In this document: positions 1 through 11,800 of the stretch, piece after piece | Layout of the letters: each line of letters starts with the position of its first letter | Position numbering within the stretch: the first letter of the stretch is position 1 | NCBI GenBank assembly: GCA_023053545.1 | Contig: JAKZAN010000002.1 | Coordinates: forward strand, 7,126,790 to 7,190,789 | Source: Lepidurus packardi | Lineage: Eukaryota; Arthropoda; Branchiopoda; Notostraca; Triopsidae | Length of the DNA stretch: 64,000 nt | Reading direction: 5' to 3' | Position numbers and translations under genes: made by a program | Notes under the pieces: model-generated | What the model was told of the DNA's origin: nothing | Seen by the model: only the letters and a program-made list of their open reading frames with translations | Databases searched by the model: none

Positions 1-3000
1 GTTCGGACACAACCTTTTCAACTTCGATTAGCGTTTGAAAAACGGGGGGCGTGACGAAGAGAAGTCCGCCTCGAGTGCGAGCTCTGGTGAATTCGTCGGC
101 TTCAAATTCTTCAGGAAGGTCATCTTCAGTGGTGATAACCGACCGTTTACACTCTTCACAATCATCATACAGACAGGATCGGGTTTTTAGCATGTACCCA
201 CAGACATCGTAGATGAGAAAGCTGCTGATTCGGTCCTCTTTTGATGACGGCAACTCATTGACGTAACGGCTGGACAAACCTTCCATCAAATCGTCTTTCA
301 TAGCAGACCTGAGATCAGCAGCCGCCTTTCTGTTGTTACGAAACTTGTGAAGGAGGCATTCTTTGAAGTCTGTCAGCACCATAAAGTCGTCATCATCTTC
401 AACATTTGCGTTTCTCAGCATAGTCTTAGCGGGCGTGTAGAGAGACATCATTCGAATGATGTGAAGGAAACTCGTTGCAGTTGGATGGGTGTCGAAGGCA
501 CGAATTTGTCCGAAGAGGCGCTGAAATAAAAGAAACGTTTAATAATTTGAATGTAATGTAAAATCCATTGATAATTATTTACCTCCAAAGGATCCTGGTT
601 CCATCTGGCAGTGAGGACAAAGTCGTACTTCTCCGTTGAGTCTTTAGGGTATAATAACTCCTCGGTGAGACCAATTGTACTCAAAATAGAAAGGCGCCAG
701 CCCTCAAGGGTCGTCTGTGAAGCAAACGTCGGCAACTGAGGACGATTCAGAGGGTCAACTTGACAGTTTTCAGTCATTTCGATGACAGTCAACATCTTCT
801 CGAGAATGGCCTTCTTCCCCGGTTTCTCTTTTCCATCCTTGTCGCGATGGTTGTTCCAATTTGACTCTTTTACAGACTCGCAAATTCGACGGCCATTAAG
901 CACATCGAAAACGTCATTAAGGAGCTTCGTCATCTTCTCGGTATACTCTGAATCTATAATTTGAATAATAAATTTTGCTGGCTTACAAATAATCAGGGCA
1001 AGTCAAATCACCATTGAATAACAGTTCAGTTTTCTTATTTTCCCGGAGAAATTTAAAAGCCATAGCGGTATGCTTCGAAAATAGCTGTGTGGCAAGACTG
1101 ACTGACATTCTTTGCCAAATCGTTGGCCAGATATGGGCGTACGTGAGCTTCGGAGCTAACCTCAAACCATGTTCCTTTGAATGATCATACAGTCGCTGAA
1201 AGAACGTGTGATAAACTGCTGAGCCTGCACACTTTAAAACAAATAATTTTAAAAATTAATCGGTATAAGTTAGTCAAATTATTACCTGTACAACTTGATA
1301 GTTCAAAAGTTGATTTCTGGTGCATTTAATTAGGTGGGGAACATCGATGAAAGCGTAAATTTTAATGTTTTCGTCGAGCGGATGTTCAAAAAAATTGCTT
1401 CCGCCCTTCTTGCCACTCACACCCATTTTAAGGAGAGCTGCTTTGTTCGAAGAGTGTCCGTCACAAACAGTCGCCTTAACGATTGCACCGGAGCGGTGAA
1501 GCAAAATTATTGCTTTCATGATAATTTCTGATAAGACGTGCTGGTCAGCTGCTCCTTTACTCGCAAACCATCCAATGGGTTGAATCCATTTTTGCCGGAA
1601 CGGACGGAAAACAAGGACCAAAACGTGATCAGTTAGGCCTTGCTCAGCTGCTTCCTTGATGTCGGATCCGAAATTGATCACTCCTTTCCATTTTAGCATT
1701 TTTGAATCCCATGTGAGGTCTTTTCGGATAGACATTTCGTCCCAGATCAGAGTTCCGAATCGTAGATGACGTTTGAGTTTGGCAAACACCTTGCCTAGGT
1801 TCTCCAACGCCAGATCGTTCAAGCCAAAACCAACGTCTGCAGAGCTTAACAATCGCCGAATGGTGGAGACTTCCGGAAGAGGAAGCAGCTTATTTTCTCT
1901 ACAGTGATCGTACGCTTTCATGCTCTTCATCCTAAGCAACAGACTTTCAATTAGCCAACCCGGCTCGTAGCGCATGCCGCAATGGAATCCATTCTTTCCT
2001 GGCTTTGAAGCGTTGCGTTTCACAAACGTTCTGATAACTTGACGGGCCTCGAATTATAATAAAAAGACAGAGATAAAAATAAATTTATTGTTTTCAAATT
2101 GTGTATTGTACATCAGGAATAATTTAAAATTAGTATAGATCATTTAAAATGCATTCCATCAATACATTGTGTCATCATTTTAGTCAAGTAGTTAAAAATA
2201 TATCAAACGAAGTGTTATTTTAGGCTGGTAGAAAATGGGAAATAATATGTCAATAAGTCATAAATTGAAATTATAAAAGTATACAAGTATATTACTTTTG
2301 TATATTAATTTTAATATAATTGTAAATAAATTTTAAATTGACAATAAAAATAAATATAATTTTATTGTCAATAAAAGTATATTACTTTTGAAATTATAAA
2401 AGTATACTACAATTAAAAAGTGTTAAGTTTTTTAAAAAATATCATTTGTGCGTGTCAAAATCAAATTTCAAATATCAAGTTCAGTTTAATCTTTTGGATC
2501 CCTTACTGTCTCTGGAAAATCTTTCATGACGTTGTCGAAACTTTTTTCTCGAATACTAGCCACTAAACTACGGCTCATCGTCTGGAGCTTGTTCAATTCT
2601 TCGGCGAAAATCTATTTAAAAAATATTATTAATTGTATCTCTTTTTAAACAATACCAAATTATTAACGTACAACTTCTCTTGATTTCAAGCGTCTGATCT
2701 TTTGAAGTGCAGTCGTCAGCTTCCTCTTTGAAATTTCAAGGTTCTTTGGCTGCATGGCCCGTTTCCTCAAATTCATTAAGCAATTAGCGCAATGTTGACA
2801 CAGATCAGTGTTGGAATTAGGTGACGCTAGATATCCGCAGCTAGTTGAGCGCAACACTTGGCCGTCTTTCGTAACTGAGCACCTTCCGGTTACGTTGACA
2901 TTCGCCATTGCGTCGTTTAAAAAGCCTTTACAAGCTTTCAATTTGCTCATAATGCGAAGGTAGCGATTGACGTCATCGTACCCTTGATATCTTCCATCAC

Positions 3001-4562
3001 AGCCAGGCAGAGTTACAGTTTTGCCTCCGACGTAAAAAGAAACTTTTGATGTTGATAGCATTCGCAATGACTTCATAACGATGTTGCCGTCAGGAAGGTC
3101 TTCAATAGCGATGCATAACGCTGTTTTGGATTTGTCATTATAAACCCAGTTCCAGTCAAAAGATGGAAGCTGAACTGCCGATTTTATTTCTTCAAAATGC
3201 TGTGCGTCGATACCTGTATGTTAACGAATAATCAGTCAACAACTTGAAAAAGGTCCCTTAAAAGTAAATGTATTACCTTTAGCAACGTCAATATCCATCA
3301 GCGAATCAGAATCCATCAGCAAATCGTTACAAAAAGTCACTTGACCGGAAGGCTCGGAATCCTTATCTAAATTTCACATAAGAAATTGGAAAAAAAAATC
3401 GAGTTATTAACAACAAGTAATACCTGTGAGAGCGTCAGCGCCAAGCCCAAGAGGAGAATCGATCGGCGAATCGTCTCCAATCATCACTTGGCCGGACCCA
3501 GGATCTAATTTTAAATTTACAAATTTAGAGAAAATTTAGAATTACTGTAGTGTGTGAAACAATACTAGGGAGAGCAGTAGTGATAGGCACAAGAGCAGAA
3601 TCCATTGGCGAGTTGTCACAGACGGCCACATGGCCGGAATCAGTATCTAAAATCAAATTGACAAATAAAAAAAATACTCGAAGGAATAACAGGTATGACA
3701 TAATACCTGTAAGAGCTTCAGCGCCAAGCCCAAGAGGAGAATCGATCGGCGAATCGTCTCCAATCATCACCTGGCCGGACCCAGGATCTAATTTAAAATA
3801 ATGAATTATAAAAACATATCGAATTGCTGTATAGTGTGTTAAAATACTTGGGTGAGCAGTAGTGAAAGGCACAGGAGCAGAATCCATCAGCGAGTCGTCA
3901 AAGGTCGTCACTTGGCTGGAACCAGAATCTAATTACAAAATAACAAATAAATAAAATCCTCCACTTAAAGGAAATGGCTCAATCAAAAAAACTTATTACT
4001 ACAGTTATACCTGTGAGAGCATTTGTGGCAATCGATTCAGTTATAGGTTGGGAACTATTCGTACAATCTGTGTGGGGAAGAGTAGTTTCCGGATTTTGAA
4101 CAATACTGGCAATAGGTGCCCCCAGAATTGATGTAATTGTTTTGCACCTCGACTGCTGTTTCTTCTTCATCTCTCGAGGACCATTTTGAGTCAAATCTTC
4201 CAATGCTGGGCGCTTGCTGTTCTGTTGTCTTTTAGGGCCTGAAAAATATGTTGCGAGTGAGTGTACTAAACAGCGAAGCGATTATGATGTAAATAGTTAC
4301 CTAACAGATGCTTTGGTGTAGCTCCATCTCTCAGTCTCCATTGTTTTTGTGGATAAAATTTGCCTCCAATAAATTTACCACTAATGATGTCATCTTCATC
4401 AAAATGACGCCAACACAAGCGTGACGAGTCCAAAAGCCCAGTTTTTGGAATTATCACTCTCCATTCCTCTAGACGATGTTTGGGTATTCTAAAGAATACA
4501 GCTGGGCCATTTTCTTTGTCTTTTTCAGTACAACAACCTTCAATAAAGCACCGTTTCACCAT
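1..4562 (-). CDS. THAP9/P-element-like transposase, 3' end beyond window
   Basis: DNA transposase of the P-element superfamily, either an autonomous transposon or a host gene derived from one. Exons in order: 4562-4301, 4238-4011, 3928-3848, 3787-3707, 3646-3566, 3504-3424, 3366-3277, 3213-2672, 2611-2507, 2047-1286, 1231-1012, 953-583 and 520 to beyond base 1. All junctions are GT/AG and phases agree, giving more than 1,140 open codons. Exon 1 is a THAP zinc finger: start MVKRC, C-x4-C, then CWRHF for the last Cys and His, closed by ATPKHL in place of the AVPTIF box. Exons 8-9 are Lys/Arg-rich, likely coiled coil. Exon 10 starts the RNase-H-like core with IWDEMS and VCDGHSSN, which carry the expected first two catalytic Asp. 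Exon 12 ends NQDPLE, continuing RLFGQ, and carries the catalytic Glu. The insertion domain lies in exons 11-12. The start could also be the in-frame ATG at 4610. I see no terminal inverted repeats, so transposon versus domesticated gene is open. Confidence 0.85.
2264..2410. repeat. AT-rich palindrome with direct repeats in a transposase intron
   Basis: Lies in the 459-bp intron 2048-2506, the longest of this gene. TTGACAATAAAA at 2338 pairs with its perfect inverse ending at 2371 (12-bp stem, 10-nt loop). It is flanked by two direct copies of ATTATAAAAGTATA-type sequence near 2268 and 2394. Nothing else is recognisable in this intron. Confidence 0.6.
3277..3928 (-). repeat. Tandemly duplicated 81-nt exon pair inside the THAP transposase gene
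   Basis: Exons 3928-3848 (A), 3787-3707 (B), 3646-3566 (A') and 3504-3424 (B') are all exactly 81 nt and phase 1 at both ends. A resembles A', and B is almost identical to B'. The repeat period is about 283 bp and includes the short introns. A fifth, 90-nt exon (3366-3277) is a diverged relative. Each unit encodes a 27-residue acidic segment of the form D-x-G/D-S-G/S-x-V with DSP/DSL and MDS/IDS motifs. Because every exon is a multiple of three with matching phase, any number can be skipped or added without a frameshift. Confidence 0.85.
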
Positions 4563-6399
4563 TCTTAAATAACTATCAAAACACTCATCACTCAAACGGT
4601 TGCATAGCATTCAAATATAAAATATGCGACGAACGTCAACCGAAATTTCGAATTTTAAAAGAATTTAGTATTTTGGTTCATAGGTGGCACCAGAGGAAGG
4701 GCGACCAGCCCTGCAATTGGCTGTTAAGAATTTTGCCTTAGGCACTAAGCTCCTCCCCCTGGTCCGAAAGCTGGCTTCATTCGAGATGGGCTAAAAAGAC
4801 ATGAGTTCCTACACCATCCTTATACACCATGCCAGCGTTGACCGAGCAGAGAGGGTGGAAAGTGGCCAAAGAGGGAGTGGGAGGACAATTGGGGGTGGCG
4901 AAGTTCATACGATGTCTAGAACCAAAAGGAAAAGTGAGGTCGACTTGGCCAAAGTCTCAATCATTAGTATAAAGGTTTACAAAACCTTTTTACTGTGGTC
5001 TCAATCGTGTGGAACTTGTGTTGTTGTTTTTTGTTTATCACCGGAAGCCTACAAACGCCTACGAATCTGAACAGGTTTTAGTCTTCTCCAAAGTGAAGTG
5101 GCTTTTCGTACGTTTTCTGTTTGCATACTCATTCCTCTGCGGATGTGTTTGTTTGTGGGCCTTTACTTGTAAGTTTTAAATTTTTGTTAGTGAATTGATT
5201 TCATGCGTACTTATATTTTGTCTCTTTTCTTCTAGTTTTCGGTGGCGAAATGAAGGTGAAGGTTTGTATTAGCTATTATTTCCCTTTCAAGCAAGAAAAT
5301 AGAAGTCTATTTTGAAGTCAGTGGACGGCCGATTACAAGATTTCGTAGCCATTTTCAAGATCACTCCAAAGGACAACAAGAAGCAGATTTACGTGCAGTT
5401 TGGATTGTTGAGTTTTATTTTAAGTTTTGATTTTCATTTTTTTCAGTTTTCGCCATTTTTGTTCATTTTTGCCATTTTGTTTCGGAAGGAAATCCAATCT
5501 CAAAAGTTCTTCTGTCAAATTGTCCTTTTGTCTACTGCCAAGACCGTGTCGCGATCAAGATTATACTTATTGGATTCTGCAGTTTAACAATGGAAGAAAG
5601 AAACAGGGCCGAATCTGTGACTACATCGATTGCATCGATCTCTTGGTAACGTACTCTGCTGTGTGTTTAAAGGAATTTCAGACCTAATTATTTCCTTTAG
5701 ATGTTGCTTAACGTTCGTGGCTTTCTGGTTGGGAATACAGAAAGAGGCGAAGACTATTGAACGACCCTAAAAAGATTCCTTGCTGCTTTCACGTACCAAT
5801 GGCCGTACCAATCGCACGTACACGTGCGACGTGCGTACACTTTGCACGTACCAATCTTCTGGCCGTGAATCGTTATGATCGTGAATACGGTTATATGCAG
5901 TTTCTGCAAATCAGGCTTCAAGCTAATTCATCAATTATTTAAGTAATTTAAATATTGATTACTTAACTTTTGTGTTTTAACGCTTCCAGCTACGGCTGTT
6001 GTACTTCAAGACAAGATTGGCAAATTTCAAGGGTCTAGTTGTTCAGCATAGCAGCTTTTGAGTTCGACTTTGTGTATTATTTTACCATTTTTGAGAATTT
6101 AGTAGCATTGTAACGCTTGCTTTCCCAATTTTTTACTTTCTTGCAGTTTGTCCCTACCAAACATGCATTAACGCTCAGTTGTCCAAATCTGTTTGAATTT
6201 TGTTCTGTCTTTTTTAGCTCCAAGATTGTACAATTATGCAAATTAGACCTTTTGCTTCCCCAGGAATCCTTTATTTGCTTATTTGTTGTACGCCATAAAA
6301 TCTAGTTTCCAACATGTCATTATTGTATGAAAATGTGTAATATTGTTAATAAAAGCGAAAATTTTGAAAAATTTTGTGTGATTTTTCAAAAAATCCGCT
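4563..6399. other. Gene-free stretch upstream of the THAP gene
   Basis: No recognisable gene. Short open frames occur, for example one beginning near 5252 with a plausible upstream acceptor at 5235 and a donor at 5171, but they match no family I know and are not supported as coding. A short hairpin (4966-4994) is listed separately. The 5' promoter of the THAP gene, or the end of its transposon, should lie here, but no terminal repeat is visible. Confidence 0.4.
4966..4994. repeat. Short hairpin, shared with 27605-27639
   Basis: AGTATAAAGGTTT is followed closely by AAACCTTTTTACT, an inverted repeat with one mismatch. The same left arm and layout recur at 27605-27639, inside the Tigger-like element of spen intron 1. 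Probably a very small foldback element or the end of a larger unidentified one. Confidence 0.5.
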
Positions 6400-6812
6400 A
6401 CAAGGGGTGTGGCCTCTACCTAAAGGGCGCATCTTATTGGTGGTTTGGCAAAAAAGGGGGCGTGGCTCCTTTTCGAGCTGGAGAAGCGTTTTCTGGGCTT
6501 TTCTCCATAAGGAATAATGCTGTATCAAGGGGGTCCCCTTCAAAAATCGTGAAAAATTGAGAGCCTCGCCCCTTTCCCTGTTCCCAACTGCCCTGCTCGG
6601 TTTCCTATCCCCGATATTCGAGCTCGTGATGCCGAAGCATCGCAATTTCGAATATGGGTATAGGAAGGCTTGCCGGGAAGGCATAAGGTACAGAGAAAGG
6701 GAGCCATTTAATATTTCGTTTTTTTGACGAAATAAAATGCTTCGACCGGGTTTCGATCCAAGGACCCCTCGCTCCCCAGTCGTGCGTGTTATCCACTCGG
6801 TCATATGCTTAT
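6400..6812 (-). mobile_element. tRNA-derived SINE
   Basis: Reading the minus strand from about 6812, there is an A-box (TGACCGAGTGG, 6803-6793) and about 43 bp later a B-box (GGATCGAAACC, 6759-6749), the internal RNA polymerase III promoter of a tRNA head. The body continues to about 6400 and includes a 61-bp imperfect palindrome (6604-6664) with arms CCTATCCCCGATATTCGA and TTTCGAATATGGGTATAGG. The anticodon stem is not intact, so it is not a functional tRNA gene. The ends are approximate and no target duplication was found. Confidence 0.6.
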
Positions 6813-8802
6813 ATGTTAGGTGTGCTGAAGCTTCTATAGGTAGTATTCTTGAACTAAGTGTGCACAGGTAGTACCCGTCTTTTGCTCGATTAATAAAAAT
6901 ATTACTGTTTGACTATCCCCATACCTTGTCTTCTCTGTATGTTTGCATTATTATATAGTACGTATTGTATTTCCTTGTCTGTACTGTATTTCAAAACTTA
7001 ATGCAATACATCCTTACTTAGTTTTCGTTGAGGAGTGAAAATCGTTAAAAAATAATTAAAAGGTCGTGTGTTTGCTTTAAAGTATTTTTATTATAAGCTC
7101 ACAAATACAATACAATTTTTCTATGGCAACCTATGGTCGCTATGATCCGTAACAGTTGGACAGCTCTGATGTGATGAACGCCCTATGGGTCCCTGTCGCT
7201 GCTTGACGAAATGGCAGGACTTTCGCAGTGGTTCTCCAAAGAACCTGCAAGAAGTTACCGCTAGGGTGAAGGCGTTAGGATAGATCTTGTCAAATATGGC
7301 GGCAAATTCAAGGTCCCTTTACTAACATCATGTTGCTTTACCGGTAATACACCTGATAAAAGCCTGTTCGTTTTGAACCGGCTGTCCCGGAATAAACATT
7401 ACTTTTAAGAACGACATATTAGGTACATATTAAATACACTCATTTTGTATAACTTACAATGGAAAGAAAATCAATTGTAGACGTGCGTTCAGAAATCTCT
7501 TTTATTTATACAGTTAAGCCATATATCTTCTTTACCACGAGAATTTTGATCAAGTGAATTCATTGGTAACTCACAATTGTTAATCAGGGCGAACAGTTTA
7601 GAACCCAAAGTCATCTACTCGAACTGTATTTACCATCTGCGAGAACCTCTTTTTGTTTTCACTGGTGTGGGATAAATCAAGGATCATGTGAAGATGCTAT
7701 CAACATCCCAGTTACAAACTTCTGTATCTCACATGTTTTTAAACAACCCAAACCCGTCAAAAACACTCCCAACACGGTCTTCGCCCTTCCTTTTCCGCAC
7801 TCTCTTCATAATTCTTCGCTTGCTTAAAGCGTCACATTTCCTTTCCTACATCTCCACCCAGCTATTACAGATCCCAGACACACACACACCTTTTCTTTCA
7901 CTTGTCATTTTCCAGCGAATGTCACGGCACAAGGACGTGTCATATACGGGATGTGACTGGACTTTTTTCATTTTTTCCACCCACAAACTAAAAAAATGGG
8001 CCATCAACAAATTTTTTGTTTTGTTTTTGGAACGGCGGAGAGAGGAGAAGGGGGCCGAGACACGTGCAAAACAAGGAAAAGAGATCACAGGCAACAAGTC
8101 CCAGTTGTAAAACATGACGTTACACATGAGTGACAGGTACTGACAACCGCAGTCACTTGACTGGCTCTTCCCACTTTTTTGCATACACCACACACACCGA
8201 CATTAAGGACTTGCCCAATTAGTAAATTGTCCTATTTCTTCCCTCACTTAATCCATAACAAATCGGGTATGTTGCTTCTAAATCCCACTTCCACTGAAGG
8301 AATAATAGTAAAGAAAAAGAAAAAATCGCCGCAATGAGGTTTTCCTCCGCGTCAGGTGACCTGTACACTATGCACAGCACAGTCAATTGTTAAGGGACTA
8401 CTGTACACACTACTATTTACAGCCATGGGCATGGACCATACAAAACAAAGGGGGAAAAAGAATTGTGAACCAACAACGGACAAAAGTAATCGATATCAAT
8501 AAACACCAACATAAACTGGTGTTGTCCTAATTTCTACTCTATAAACGCCCCCATAGTTTCTTCACATACTGAAGAAAGGAGACACGGCGAGAATTAAATA
8601 AAAAAGAGAAACGGGTGAGGCCAACAACGATGTACACCAGTAAAGAAGGAGAAGGGGCACAATAGACAGGATCCAAGCTTGAGCAAAATTTGCTGCAATG
8701 GAGAACGCATCGTTTTTAAAAGATGAATTCGCATTGCTTGAAAGTCTCTCCTTTCTCTTTTTCTTCTTCTTATAAACTTCTGTCTTTTCCCCTCGTTTAG
8801 TT
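6813..8802. other. Gene-free stretch; nearest part is the probable spen 3' UTR
   Basis: No gene recognised. The bases next to 8803 should be the 3' UTR of spen on the minus strand. Minus-strand AATAAA-like hexamers (TTTATT on the plus strand) occur near 7086 and 7502 and are candidate poly(A) signals. Open frames around 7688-8193 are low-complexity and not convincing. Confidence 0.35.
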
Positions 8803-11800
8803 TTACACTGTGGCGATCACTACCAGTAAGTGGCCAATGTCTGCCACCCGATGGAGTAAATCGGGGGCGATGCGGGCCAAATTCTCGTTGGCAAAGTCAC
8901 AAGCAGGGAACACATGAACCACGTAAGCCGCCTAGGAAAAAAAACAAAATATTACTACTGTGATCTGAGCAACGCATTTCCTCAATGGAGGAAATCAGAA
9001 CAGTCATATAGCATTTGTAAAATAAAAACCACTATTTTTTTCACCTGTTGAGAACCAGGCGCAGCTACGTTAACGATTCCAGCAGCTTGTTTGAGTTGTA
9101 AATATGTAATGAAGCCGTGTCGGAGGTTATTCGACTGTTGCAGAACGTCCATATGGTCTCTACCGCAAGGTAAAGCCAAAAGCATGCAATGTTCAGCTTC
9201 CATGTGCATTTTCCGAGCCACGCCTTCCAACTGTGTTTGCTCCAGACGCATGCGCTGCGCAATCCGCAACGGAACCGCGTTGCCGTCAGACTGAAGCGGT
9301 AAGGATCCTCTCGCGACGTGGGGATTCCCCGATACAAAATGCATCTGCACTGACGCCATGTCGTTCTTGAGTGCCAATTGCCCTTGCCACATCACAGGAT
9401 AACGCTGTACAACGAGACAAGACACGTGTTATTCATCCACATTGATCAGCTCATATTTCGTAATTATTTGTAATTTATTTTAAAAAAGACTTTACGAATG
9501 TTACTGAACATTTTATACCGAATCTTCTTGTAAATTTTATGAATCTTATTTGTAAATTTTATGAATCTTATTTGTAAATTATCATGGAGAGATCTCTTAC
9601 TTGAAGTAAACTGAGCAACGAGTCAGCTTGCGGCGGTACTTGGGAGGCGTGAGGTGGCGTCCTAACCGCATGGAGTCTTGAATGGGAAGTACAGGCAACT
9701 GGGCCGCCTGCTGGTCCCACTGCCACGCCCAATGATGGATGACTGGGCAACTGACTCTGTCCCAGTGTGTGCGGATACGGTCCGTGTCCAGAATGCGCAT
9801 GCGCAGCCGGTAGACCTGCATTGGAAGGAGGTAGCGCTCCTTGTGGAGGCAGTACTGACTGTTGTTGCTGGGGAGGCGGCTGTTGTTGAGGTACTGCTGT
9901 GCGTGTAGGAGGTATTGGAGCAGGTGCAGGGTGACTATGCGCATGCGCAGGGGGTGGAGAAGGGTACGGCTCTTCCGTAGGACGTTCGTAATACGGCCGG
10001 TGAGGATGGGGCGTGTACGTCTGTCCTCTATGGTACAGATGAGGCGAATCTGTGCTTCTGTCGGCTGGTACTGGTGACGGCCGTAAATGAGGTGGTAGCA
10101 ACGGAGTTCTGTCCCGCGATTCCCGTTCCTCTTTAGGAGGTTCGGCCACTGGAGCCGGAGTAGCTGATGCAGAGGGCGTGCCCGATTCTGGATGCATATA
10201 TAATCTCGAATGATGCGCTTGCTGCAAGGCAGCCTCCTGGGCGCGGATATACTGCTGATAAAAGTACTGCTGGTGATGGTGGAGTATATGCGGTGGGAAA
10301 TGACTCGTCCTGAGCACTTCGGGCTAAGAAAAACAAGAGAAAACAATAAAATAAACATTAAGTCAGTAATAATAGAGCAATGAAATGGTAAGTGTCCCGA
10401 AAATCTGTGACTTCTTTCTTTGCCTTGTAACTATATGGCCTTCACCAATTTTTTTCCCCTCTTTCCTGGTGTCCAATCCACATGGCCTACAAAAAAGACA
10501 GCCCATACGCACCTGAGGGGAGTGTTGATGTGCCGGAGGGGGCGTGGGCAATTCCCGAAGAGGTAAGGAAGGGCTGAAACCCGAGGGCAAGTGGGAATGA
10601 CAGCCGCCGTGCTGCCATGACACACACACACACGCATTAAAAAGTGTGGCGAAAGCCAGGAAAAAGGGAGAGAAAAATGAAGAAAAAGCAAAGCTTTAGT
10701 AAACGACACAAACCACACCCAAACCCAACCATTACCCTAAAACCTCAAACTACTTAACGTTATTTTAGTAAACAAAATTAACTATTTATTTACGTTATTT
10801 TTTTTTTTACTTTGATTTGCGTAACAAAATTGTGCATCTGATTTTGCATCTGCTTTTTTCCAAATCTTCTGAATTCAATAAGCTAAAAATTAAGGCTCCC
10901 GTATACCTTAACTCGCTATAGGCGCTTCGCATGGAGAATTTCGGAACAGCTTTTTGAGAAAACTGAATTTCGTTAATTTTTTGAGAATTTCGTGAAAAAT
11001 TGTGACATCAATCTTGAGCTTGCTAACTGGTTTTCAGGATCGAAACAACTTTGCAAGGTTTTCAAAATCGGAACAAACTTTGCCTGCAATTAGCTATGTA
11101 TTCCTATTTTTGCTTTCTTACGCAAGGCTTCTGTAAAAAATAACAAACAACAGTGCCATCTGTGGTTGTTTCCAATCAATAAGCTAAGGTATATGGGAGC
11201 CTTAAATTTCTTTTTTTAAATTTTAAGTTTTCTGATTGCTTTTTATTAAAACGTCTGATTTCGATACGCTAACCCTTAATTTTCCTGGAAAGCTGGCATG
11301 AACTAATCTTCACACCTGGTTTCCGTGATGAGGTTAGATTGCCATCTCGCCAAGCTTTTAAAAACATGCAAAGCTTCGACAAGTAAGCTAAATTCTACGA
11401 CGCAAACTGTTTGCCTATGATCATTTGAACTTTTTAAAGCACCCGTTTAGTAATAAAATTCCATTTTTCGCTTTGCAAGAAAAAAAGCCATGCCTCCCAA
11501 TCGTTCCCCCCAAATCCTCACATATTTTGTTGGTTCAAACTTACCATAGCTGGATCGTATGGTGCCATTCCCAAACCAGGTGTCAGCACACGCGGGACTG
11601 TCGGCAAATGCGGCTGCGTAAGTGGTGTTCGACTCCTTGGTTCCTCCTCCCGAACTAATTCCCGTTCTCTTTGTTGTTGATGCGCATGGGCCACCGCAGA
11701 TACTCTCGGCGTCACTGCTGTCGTATATTCTTCTCTCCCAGGAACTGCTGCTGCTGGCAACTGCTGTTGAGGTTGCTGCTGAGGAGGAGTGGGCAACGGC

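Noticed and set aside
2490..2506. Apparent stop codon ending the THAP protein before the transposase core
   Set aside because: A strong donor (ACA/GTAAGG) at 2506 removes it, and the next exon at 2047 joins in phase, so the gene continues.
5236..5585. Possible small gene with an acceptor at 5235 and a start MKVK joined to SVDGRLQDFVAIFKITPKDN
   Set aside because: The intended donor after MKVK is weak, downstream sequence becomes low-complexity, and no family is recognised. It may be a decayed exon but is not supported as a gene.
6738..6812. Genuine tRNA gene
   Set aside because: A and B boxes are present, but the acceptor and anticodon stems do not form, and the sequence continues into a repeat body, so it is a SINE head.
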